NCBI GenBank assembly: GCA_016081115.2
Contig: CM071930.1
Location: forward strand, 31,635,641-31,699,640
DNA: 64,000 bases
Direction of reading: 5' to 3'
From: Rehmannia glutinosa
Lineage: Eukaryota > Streptophyta > Magnoliopsida > Lamiales > Orobanchaceae
This document shows, piece after piece, positions 36,281-47,095 of this stretch (its first letter is position 1; the number at the start of each line of letters is the position of its first letter). The notes under the pieces are model-generated. The model saw only the letters and a program-made list of their open reading frames with translations. It did not search any database and was not told the DNA's origin. The position numbers and the translations under genes were made by a program.

Positions 36281-39200
36281 GAGGAAATTACACAAAATAC
36301 CCTGATTTTTCAAAAAATGAAAAAAATACCACCCTATCACAAATCTATCCGAATCGCTCACATTCTTCCCAAATATACCCACCTAGTTTACGTTTCTTTT
36401 CAGTTTTTTACCCCTCCAGTTTCTTAACCTAGGTAAAGAAATTTCTTACTGGTTTTTCATTCTCTTTCCATACTTGATTTCGCAGCGCGTTTTTTGCGAT
36501 TCTTGATCGTTCGTGGCCACGTTCTCCATTATTGGTTTGATTTCATTCGTTCGAGCTTCATCACTTTTTCCATAGGGTTAATTTGTTTTTCAAACCTCTA
36601 GTATTCATAGTATTTTAATAGCTCCTAAAAACGCTCCTAAAAACTCTCCTCATAAGAGAATTTTGAGAAGTTCTTGAAGGTAGCAGCAGATTCCTCGAAA
36701 AAGAGGAAAGTTCGGAGAAGGTTCTTTGCTAGTTCTATGGATCCTAAGAAAAGGAAAGTAGAAAAAAATTGTTGAGGAAGAAGCGGTTGGATGTTAAATC
36801 GCCTTGCAAAGGTGTGAAATCGAATGTCGGTGTTAAAGTCTTTCTTTGGGAAGAAGAAAGTTTCCTTTGAAGAAACCGATGTTCTTTGAGGTATGAGTTT
36901 TGTGTATTTTGATTTGTACTCTTTTGTTTGTTTCGTGTTGTTTCTTATTTATTTCTGTTATGTTTCATTTGTTCTTTTATGTATTTAAGTTGAAGTGGTT
37001 GTTGATTTTGTGTTTCTTTTATGTTTCTGTTTTGTTTCATTGTTGTTTCTAGGGTTTCAAGTATGTTCTTGACCTATTTGACGGTTCGGTTGCTCGTCTC
37101 GAGTAAATCGCCTTCTCGTTTGATGTTATTAAGAATATAAAGAAAACCTTAACTGACACCCAACTGGAGGCATTTAAGAATACCTGTTTTGGATATTTCC
37201 TGGACATGAAAGAAGTTGATTTCCAGAATCAGCTTGTCCATTCTCTGTTGAAACGTCAAGTCGTCCACTCGAAGAAGGATGAAATTGTTGTGTCTGTGGA
37301 TTGGAAGTTGTTGCGGTTTGGGTTGGGTGAGTTTGCTATTATGACTGGTTTAAATTGTGTTGGTGTTAGGCCTTCGTTGTCGGGAGATGTTCGGAGCTCG
37401 GTTATATTTCAGAAGTATTTTGCTAGTAGGAACAAGTTTAATAGGCAATCGATTGGGGAATGTTTTTTACTGCGTGTTTGGGTTGATGAGGATTTAGACG
37501 CCCTGAAATTGGTTTTACTTTATTTTCTCCATTTTTTTCTTTTTACTTCTACCGGTAGTTACGAGATGTCATTTTTTGAGTTGGTTGGCAAGGATATGGA
37601 TGTTTTTGACACATATCCTTGGGGGAGTGAGTTGTTTGATGTGACGATGCGTGAGTTGAGGCAGCAAATCTTGTACAGAAACAAACTTCAAGGCGAGGAG
37701 AATCCTGGTGGGAAGCGTACAAAATTTTAGAGAATTCAAGGATTTCCGTTGGCTTTCGAGATATGGTTCTATGAGTGCTGCCCTGAGGTGAACGGCAAGT
37801 TTTGTGCTCGGGTTGACTGTGATATCCCGAGGATTTTGAACTGGACTTGTTCAAAGTCCGGGAAAGACAACAAAGTTCGTGCCGAAGACTTGGAGATGAA
37901 GATCTTCAATCGATCGGCTGAACATGCAATATGATTTTACTATTTTTTTCTTGTTGTTTTGTTTCATTTATGTTTCAGAATTGTTTCTTTTATGTTTCTG
38001 ACTTTTGATTTATTTTTTTTATTTCAGTTGGGTTTGAAGAACTTGTGGCCTACTGATGATGAGCTTGTGCATCTGTGCATTCAGACATTCTATGATAAAT
38101 CAAAGTACACATTCAGTCCGGTTGACGATGATTTTGTTGTTGGAAGGTTGAAGCGGAAGCAGGCTGTGGTTGGTAGTGGCTTGAATCATACCGTTGACGA
38201 CATTGCTAGGAACCAAAGGTTGTTTTCTAAGGATTTTGAGGCTTTTAAGATTTCAACTACAAAATTCTTGGAAGAACAATTTGCTATTGTTTTCTCTGAA
38301 CTTGCCGATATTAAGAGAAAACTAGAGGTTCTCATACTTTTTTTTTGTTGTTTTTAATTATAAGTATTTTTTTGTTATCTTTCTAGATTTTTCTTGTTGT
38401 TTCTTTTTTGTTTCAATATTGTTTATTTGTTGTTTCTGTTCATCACATGGTTGTTGTTTTTTATGTAGGTTCGTGGTGTTGTCGGTGAAGTTGAGAAGGT
38501 TGTGAATCAGAGTCTACGAGTGAAACTGAATCTAATGGCATGTCATTAGGTTCAGGTTCTGAGGAAGATGCAGATGAGGAAAAACATGGAGAGGATGAGA
38601 TTGATGATAGGAATGTGGATGTTCCCGTTGGGGGAGCTGGAAAAAAAGATGACGCTGGTGAAGGTGATTTGAGTGCTGCAGAGGGAGTTGCAGCTAGTGG
38701 GTTGGTGAGTCTGGAACAGGGCATGGATAACGTGGTTGATGAATCAAGGAAGGATGGTAGCGAGATGGAGAATGTGTTTGATGAATTAATCAAGGACCGT
38801 GGTGAGGTTGAGAAGGTTGTTGATGAGACGAGCAAGGACGGTGGGGAGGAGCAGAAATTCATTAATTCTCAGGAACTTGACGATCTCACCCCTTCTCAAA
38901 TTGACGATATATTGAACAGTGCAAGCCATGCTGCACTGGGGAAGGTGTGTTTAAATTATAGTTTATGTTATTTTATTGTTTCTGGATTCTGTTTGTTCTT
39001 TGTTATTTTATTCCACTTTGTTTTGTTTTTTTTTTTTTTGTTTCAGGGTGCTTTGAAAAGTCTAGTTTGTGTCTCCTCCGATCTGTCTTCTTCTATGAAG
39101 AGGGTTTCGAAACCGTCCATCGAGGTGAGAACTCCATTCACCACTAACTTTGAGTCTTCCAGTGATGTTGTCGTTGAAGGTGGTGAACCCACGGACGTGG

Positions 39201-39481
39201 TGATTGGATTGGAAGACGCCGACGACAAAGATGCCATTGGGGATAATGGCGAAAAAGTTCCAAAGCCCTTGGTTAAGGGAAGGTGCCCGCTGAACGAGAA
39301 TATGGGTGAAGGTCCGGGGATAAGGGCCCTGTCGGATGGGTTGAACGACTGGCTTGCGGAAGGGTTTGATTCTCAAGGGTATACAGCTTTATTATTTTCA
39401 TATTTGTAATTAATAAATATTTGAAACAATTGTGAACAATTTTGAAACATATATGAAACAATTACATAAATGTTTATAAAT

Positions 39482-40908
39482 TGTAAGTCCAAGCGGCTAC
39501 GATAATCTAGAGGGGGGTGAATAGATTATCTCCATCTTTTCAATTTCGCCCTCTTTTTCGAATCAATTACGCCAAGACAATAATAAAGGTGCGGAATGTA
39601 AACAACACGCATCAATTTAAAGAGGTTCAACCCACCTAGGGCCTAATCCTCTACCACCCCAGTATCTCCGGGATGGATTTCAAAAAGAAAAAAGATTTTA
39701 TTAATTTCCAAAATTAATACAACACCTTACAACATCACCTTGACGAGCACCACACTCTTCTACAACACCACTTTTGAGATTACCACAATCTCTCTTGAAG
39801 ATTACCACAATCTCCAACAGCACCTTGTGAAGATTACCACAATCTTCAACCTTGAAGAACACCAAATTCTTCAATACCTCAAGAGCACCACACTCTTGAA
39901 ACACCTATCACCAAGATCACCCAAGTGTATTCTTTCCACAAGAATACTCACAAGGATGTCTTGTGTTGAATGATGACAAAAATCAAGATTACAACTCAAT
40001 AATGAATATTACAATTTGAGTGCAAGTGTAATCAAGAAATAAAGCCTAGACCTCAAGATGTGAAAGTGAAATACTTAGGCTATAAATACAACAAAAGTGT
40101 TGAATATGAAAGCTTGTAAATTTGCAGATTTCTTGTTGTGAATGTGCTTGAGTTGTTGTTATCTTGTGTCTTCAATTCATCCTCTATTTATAGGGAAGTC
40201 TTCACCAACATAGGCTCCTTCTTGTTCACTTTTGTCTACAAAAAGAGGATCACAAGATGTAGAAATATTGTACAAAAATAAAAAGTAAATCTTCTTTGTC
40301 AAAGAATTCAAACGGTATAATTTTTGTCACAAAATAACATTGGGCGACAAGGTTGCCCTGTTTAAGATTTCGAACGTTTGAAAAAGAAAGTGCGATCCAG
40401 TGCAGTGTCGTCTGGGGGTCGGCCGGTCCGACGGGGTGCGACCGGTCGCCAAGTGCGGACAGTCGGCCTCGGCCTCACCTGATCGTCCCCTCCTTCTTTT
40501 TTTCATAGAATTTGTTTATGTTTCGTTCTGTTTCATTTTTTCAACTCTTCAGGTACCGGTCGACCTCTTGTGCGACCAGTCGACCTCCAATTTGAAATGT
40601 TGTCCGATTTTTATCAAAAATAAACTTCAAGAAATACTCCAACAATTAGTAAAAACATTTTAAATCACTTGGGAGTATTTGGACAACATTTATAAACATT
40701 GTTTTGGTGTAAAAACCAATTTAAACAAAACCATCAAAAGTGTTGTCCATTTTTATCGAATAATAAATACTAAGAAATACTCCAAGAAATTAGTAAAAAC
40801 ATTTTAAATCACTTGGGAATATTTGGACAACATTTATAAACATTGTTTTGGTATAAAAACTCATTTAAACATAATCATCAAAATCTTGATAAAAACATTT
40901 ATCTAACA
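39482..40908 (-). repeat. 3' LTR of SIRE-like element (left on the plus strand)
   Basis: It matches 45664-47095 with few differences. It contains a ladder of short repeats (GAAGATTACCACAATCT type, 39720-39900) and a minus-strand TATA box TATAAATA at 40185-40192. ACCGGTCG-type palindrome pieces lie near 40440 and 40555. Confidence 0.93.
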
Positions 40909-41239
40909 AACTCCCCCTTTTTGATGATTACAAACCAAAACAATTTTAGGAAGTTGATTTTAAAACGAAACAAATTTTCCGGTCTAAAACATCAATTCAT
41001 TTTAAGCAAGATTCATCATAAGTACAAACACACAAGGATAGGAGCAAAGATTTTTCAAAATCATTTTTGCACAAGCTCCCCCTATCAATATGCATATCAA
41101 GAACAAGTATACAAGCAACAACTAAAAGCTTAAAGCTTAGCTTTCACAACTTAAGCTTGAATATCATGAGCTTATAAGCTCCCCCCGTCACAAGACATCA
41201 ATAGTCTAGCATAAAAGTCCACAATACATCAAATGGACT

Positions 41240-41387
41240 AAGTAATTTGGCTTTTAAGAGCCATAGCTTGTAGCTTTTCTTGCAAGCTTATTTGCAAGCC
41301 TATTTCCGCTTCTAAGTAATTTGGCTTTTAAGAGCCATAGCTTGTAGCTTTTCTTGCAAGCTTATTTGCAAGCCTATTTCCGCTTCT
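41240..41387. repeat. 74-bp tandem duplication (2 copies)
   Basis: The unit beginning AAGTAATTTGGCTTTTAAGA at 41240 is repeated exactly at 41314, ending CCGCTTCT. It lies in the noncoding 3' part of the SIRE-like element. The perfect identity suggests a recent duplication. Confidence 0.95.
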
Positions 41388-42999
41388 TTGAGCGTTTATT
41401 CGTTTTTCCTGTTTCTCCGTCTTTGGAATCATCAAAAAGAATGTTAGCACGATAAAAACATCATACAATTATATCAAAGTGTGCAACTTAATCGATTTAT
41501 CGGCATATTGATCACTGAAGCATAAATTCCAAATGATAAGGGAGAAGTCAGTCATGTGATTTGCAAAAGCTTATTTGATTGACAAAACATGATCTCTATA
41601 AATATATAAGACATTTCAAATCAAGAGAATCATGTAGGTGATGAATTTTTCATAGAAGTATTTTGTCGAATACTTGGCGTGCGTCGAATAAAACAAGAGA
41701 TATATAACGCCTTTGTAATACATTTAAGCCAAAAAATTTCATCACCAATTTCAATACAACAACATTCATCTATCAACAATAATCATGCACACCACAATTA
41801 TACAAGAATTCCATCAAAAAACAACACATAAGCATTTTCTCAAGGGTTCAACTCAATTGAGATTAGAGGAGGAATTAAACTTACCAATCAATCGGAGAAG
41901 TCGAGTAATACGGATGATATACTCGTACTATAAACCCAAAAATATAGAATATACAAGAAAAAAGTCATTTTGGGTGAATTGTGTGTGAAATTTGCAAAGG
42001 GGTTCGATTTTGGAAGAAAATAACCAAAATAACGAAATGAAGGACAGAAGCAATTTTATTGTTGAAAATGGTCTGGGCGACCGGTTGGGGTCATGGGCGA
42101 CCGATCGACGGCATGGGCGACCGGTCAGCCTTTGCCCCCCAGCCCATGGTTCATCCTGTTTTCCAAAATCCGAAGTTTGAACCAAAAATTCGATTTTTCG
42201 CCCCTAAGTTTTAAAAACGTGCAAAATTCAAACATAGACCTCATTCAATATACATTATGTCATAATCAAGCTTGAAATGAGGTAAAAAGACTCGGCGGTA
42301 AGTGAACAAATGTCCGCGAGTTAACTTTGAGACGGAATTAAACACATCTCAAGTTTTTGTTAAAAAAAACGCAATCCCTTAAAAAGATATCAAATCTCAA
42401 TATGTTTAGTTCGATTATGACGAACCATATTTTGAGAAATTGTTAACACCGAACTTGTTATCCCGGAAAAATAATAACGTTTTAATACTTTGGATACAAC
42501 AAGTCATAAGAAGAGGTGCCTTTTAAATGTTTGAAAATTTCTTTTAACGGCACTTTAATGAGATTCGTTGGGATAGTTTTTGAAATTGAGCATATAGACA
42601 TAAGGCATATAAAATGTCGAGTCTATGGGAATAATACAAGAAAACATACCTTGAATTTGTTTGTCAACCGATATGCCTTCCTCAACCTTTGTCAATCTTT
42701 TACATTGGTAACCATAGAGGTTGAGATAATTTTTCCTTCTTCAATGTCTAACTTCTTCAAAGGTTCTATTGTACACTTTGATTGACATTGTTTAAATTGA
42801 AGTCAAGGAAGAATATTTGCTCCTCCATCATGATCATCTTAAGTTCACCTTGCATCAACTTAGAAAATAACTTGCACAATAGTTCATTAGTAACACCATA
42901 AATGATATCATAAATTTGTACAAGTAAACAATCTTGCCCTTTTTCAAAAACAAAGAGAGTAGTATAAACTTTACCTCTTGTAAAACCATTTAGCAAAAA

Positions 43000-43400
43000 T
43001 AGCTAAGTCTATCATACCATACATGGGGTACTTGTTTTAAATCATACAAGGCCTTTTATAAAAAGCATTTGGCCTAGAAAAATTTTAAACCCCGGAGGTT
43101 GTTTTACATAGATTTCTTCTTGAATAAAACCATTGAGAAAATTGGATTTAACATCCATTTGGTAAAGCTTGAAATTTTCTTAAAAGAAGAATGGGCAAGT
43201 AAAATGCAAATAGCTACTAAATGTGCTATGAGTGCAAATATTTCATCAAAATAAATTACCTTTTCCTTAAAAATACCTTCGAGCTACTAACCTCGCCTTA
43301 GTTCGACCAATGTTGCCTTGGTCATCGAGTTTGTTCCGGAATACCTTTTTTGTCTTCTTCATCACTATCATCATAGGGCATCCAATTGATCTAAGGTGTT
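43000..43400 (-). pseudogene. copia RT remnants of SIRE-like element
   Basis: Minus-strand reading gives KKVFRNKLDDQGNIGRTKAR-like text near 43350-43270 and LYQMDVKSNFLNGF with EEIYVKQPPGF near 43170-43085, both classical copia RT blocks. Stops and deletions separate them. Integrase and RNase H were not recognised. Segments around 42515-42690 and 43810-43960 resemble each other and may be an old internal duplication. Confidence 0.7.
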
Positions 43401-44289
43401 CATAATAGAACATTTACATCCAAATATTTTGAGGCAACTAATATTTGTAGTACTTCATTTCTCATCTACACAACTTGACAAACTCATTACCGGCATCGCT
43501 TATATAAGCAATAAAAAATAGCTCAAGTGTAAAAACGTGCCTCAATTATTAATCACAAAATATCTTGCATAAGAGCATAGTAGAAATAGACATTATATAT
43601 ATATATATATATATAGACCATGAAGCAAGAAACACATACTATGCATTTAGAAGATCATCAAGAGTCTAATAAATTATGCAAGTTCATATAAGCTTAAGAA
43701 AGCTACAAAAGGTCTCTTTTGAAATTTGAAAATCCGATAGCAATAGTTGAGACCTCATTTAAAAGAAGTATTTGAACAAAGCAAATATGTGCAATCAAAT
43801 ATCGAATAGTGCCTTTAAAAAAATCTAAAAAATCCTCTTAATGGCACTTGTATGAAATACTATGAAAAACAAGCACATAGGCACATGGCAATACATATAT
43901 CGAGTCTATAAGAGTAAGAATAACACAAGTAAACGTACCTCGATAATTTATGCCTTTCTTGACAAATAATGACGTAAATGGCCATTTGTGAAAATATGTA
44001 AATCCTACACAATTCTTAAAACAAATCTAGCACAAATCATAATGATAAAAGTGTAGGCTAAGAGATATCACAAGTAAGCTCATGCCATAAAAATTCATAA
44101 GAGATGTTAACACACTTTAGTCTACAAAAATGCACAAGAGTTTTAAAAACATCATATAAGGTTTTCTTTTTCGAAAATATTTTAAAAGCTCAAATATATA
44201 TTGAAGACCTTAATTAAAAAATAAATACTTGAAAACTCATTTGCAATTAAGACACAAATAAAAGCATGCATAATAAAATACATATTTAA

Positions 44290-45514
44290 ATGGGGAGATA
44301 CGGGTTACCAATTACGCCATTTCCATGGGTTGTGCCGTTCCCATTGTTGATGATATCTTCCCCTTTGAGAATCGTCTTGTTGATGATGATTTCTCCAATT
44401 GCTCCATCTCCAAGCATTGTGGCCTTCCCATTTTCGAAAGTGTCTTTCTCTTGGAAATTGACTTTGTTTTCTCCTTCTTTGATCAAATGAGATGTTCATT
44501 TGATGTTTCCTTGGCGGCATGAATTTTCTTCGATTATTATTTCGCCGGGTACCTAAAATGACATTGTTTTGTGGTACCCTCAAGTGCTTGAGTCCTTTGG
44601 GATTAGTCTTGAGACTTTTAGGTCTCCAAAAATAATTAGAGCTGTTTCTAGCCCGACAAGTATTAACCGTGTGACCCGTTTTACCACAATAAAAGCAAGT
44701 AGTAATTTTGACCAACATGCATAGGGACTTGATTTCTTTTCACATAATTAACAACACTAGGCTTATGATCAAGTCCTTGTTTCAATTTATCACAACTATG
44801 AACATCAATAATATCGGTCATTTTATCGGTTCTCAAGTTGGATTTTGATAAATCATTTTTCATGCTATTAATATCCTCAACAAGAGTACTATTTTCTTTC
44901 TCAAGGTTTCTAACCTTGTCAAGTGTGGTGGTGTGATCACATGAAAGTGATTCATAAGAGGAAAATAAATTATCCTTATCAATTTTCAAAATATTGAATT
45001 CCTTTTTCAAATTTTTGTATTTAACAAGTAAGCTTTGGAATTCATTTTGAAGTTCATCAAAATCATTTTGCAAATCGCTATAATCATTTTGTAATTCATT
45101 ATCATAAGAAGTGGAGGGTTTTGAACTTACCTCGTTTTCTTCTTCGAAGCCCATAAGACATCGTTCGTTTTTATCGACGTCGGAAGTTGTAGGAAGCTCA
45201 TCCCATGTTAGGTTTGTATCCATTTGAGAAGTAGATGCTTTTGAGTGGCTCCTTTCATTTGCATATACTTCTTCTAATTTTCTCCATACTTCATGAGCCG
45301 ATTTAATTCCTACAATATGATCATATTCCAAAATGGTAAGTGAACAATACAAAATATTAAGAGCTTTACCATTTAAGGAGATGATTTTCTTCTCTTCATC
45401 ATTGAGCTCTTTGAGGCCTTTGGAGGTGTGTGGTGTGTCCATCATCGGAATGGATTCTTCATTTACGATCGTGTTCCAAATATCGAACCCGCAACTTTGT
45501 AGATAGCACTCCAT
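44290..45514 (-). pseudogene. copia gag (UBN2-type, coiled coil, zinc knuckle)
   Basis: The reading frame 45514-44681 starts MECYLQSCGFDIWNTIVNEE and continues with the UBN2-type core (LTILEYDHIVGIKSAHEVWR). It then runs through a long coiled coil of about 100 residues with Leu/Asp/Glu heptads (DLQNDFDELQNEFQSLLVKY), and ends after a frame break. The zinc knuckle CFYCGKTGHTVNTC (CX2CX4HX4C, near 44695) and an Arg/Trp/Asn-rich tail follow in another frame to 44290. The coiled-coil gag is typical of the SIRE lineage. This is the best preserved gene of the element. Confidence 0.85.
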
Positions 45515-45663
45515 TCTTTCTTTCCAAAATATATAATTTTTGGAATCAAATAGTGGTGGCTTGGTGGTGGCGCCAGAAGGTAGACTTCATTCGTAGCGGT
45601 GATCGTTCCTCTTTACTCGCAATGTGGAACGAGCTTGCCAAAGAGTTTGGCTTTGATACCACT

Positions 45664-47095
45664 TGTAAGTCCAGCGGCTACGATAATCTAGAGGGGGTGA
45701 ATAGATTATCTCCATCTTTTCGATTTCGCCCTCTTTTTCGAATCAATTACGCCAAGACAATAATAAAGGTGCGGAATGTAAACAACACGCGTCAATTTAA
45801 AGAGGTTCAACCCACCTAGGGCCTAATCCTCTACCACCCCAGTATCTCCGGGATGGATTTCAAAAAGAAAAAAGATTTTATTAATTTCCAAAATTAATAC
45901 AACACCTTACAACATCACCTTGAAGAGCACCACACTCTTCTACAAAGACCACCTTTGAGATTACCACAATCTCTCTTGAAGATTACCACAATCTCCAACG
46001 GCACCTTGTGAAGATTACCACAATCTTCAACCTTGAAAAATACCAAATTCTTCAATACCTCAAGAGCACCATACTCTTGAAACACCTATCACCTAGATCA
46101 CCCAAGTGTATTCTTTCCACAAGAATACTCACAAGGATGTCTTGTGTTGAATGATGACAAAAATCAAGATTACAACTCAATAATGAATATTACAATTTGA
46201 GTGCAAGTGTAATCAAGAAATAAAGCCTAGACCTCAAGATGTGAAAGTGAAATACTTAGGCTATAAATACAACAAGAGTGTTGAATATGAAAGCTTGGAA
46301 ATTTGCAGATTTCTTGTTGTGAATGTGCTTGAGTTGTTGTTATCTTGTGTCTTCAATTCATCCTCTATTTATAGGGAAGTCTTCACCAACATAGGCTCCT
46401 TCTTGTTCACTTTTGTCTACAAAAATAGGATCACAAGATGTAAAAATATTGTACAAAAATAAAAATTAAATCTTGCTGTCAAAAAATTCAAACGGTATAA
46501 TTTTGTTGTCACAAAATAACATAGGGCGACCGGTTGCCCTGTTTAAGATTTCGAACATTTGAAAAAGAAAGTGCGATCCAAGTACAGGTCGTCAGGGGGG
46601 TCGACCGGTCGATGGGGGGGTCGCGACCGGTCGCCCTAGGGTGCGACCGGTCGGTCTCACCCTTGACCGGTCCCCCTCCTTCTTTTTTTCACAGAATTTG
46701 TTTCTGTTTCATTCTGTTTCATTTTTTTCAACTCTTCAGGTACCAGTCCACCTCTTGTGCGACCGCTCGACCTGCAATTTGAAATATTGTCCGATTTTTA
46801 TCAAAAATAAACTTCAAGAAATACTCCAACAATTAGTAAAAATATTTTAAATCACTTGGGAGTATTTGGACAACATTTATAACCATTGTTTTGGTGTAAA
46901 AACCAATTTAAACAAAACCATCAAAAGTGTTGTCCATTTTTATCGAATAATAAATACTAAGAAATACTCCAAGAAATTAGTAAAAACATTTTAAATCACT
47001 TGGGAATATTTGGACAACATTTATAAACATTGTTTTGGTATAAAAACTCATTTAAACATAATCATCAAAATCTTGATAAAAACATTTATCTAACA
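45664..47095 (-). repeat. 5' LTR of SIRE-like element (right on the plus strand)
   Basis: 1,432 bp, pairing with 39482-40908. The minus-strand TATA box TATAAATA is at 46366-46373. Near 46600-46680 four ACCGGTC-centred palindromes occur in about 80 bp. Confidence 0.93.

Larger units (their letters stand above)
39482..47095 (-). mobile_element. SIRE-like copia element in Ulp1 intron
   Basis: A perfect 5-bp target duplication TAAAT (39477-39481 and 47096-47100) flanks two LTRs of 1,427 bp (39482-40908) and 1,432 bp (45664-47095). On the minus strand the LTR begins TGTTAGATAAATG and ends GACTTACA. A primer site TGGTATCAAAGCC (complement at 45649-45661), a near match to the initiator-Met tRNA site TGGTATCAGAGC, follows the 5' LTR. 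A polypurine tract AAAAAGGGGGAG precedes the 3' LTR (40910-40922). The internal 4.75 kb keeps gag and shreds of RT but no full pol, so it is a deleted, non-autonomous copy. The LTRs are very similar by eye, so the insertion looks younger than the MULE host. Confidence 0.95.

Noticed and set aside
39700..40080. Regular ACCACAATCT repeats as a possible CRISPR-like array
   Set aside because: Units are degenerate, without distinct spacers, and lie inside a plant retrotransposon LTR.
41928..42185. Open frames around GACCGGTCG motifs
   Set aside because: Noncoding part of the SIRE-like element; the apparent frames come from G/C-rich palindromes.
43590..43612. (TA)n run as a possible regulatory element
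   Set aside because: Ordinary microsatellite inside a decayed retroelement.
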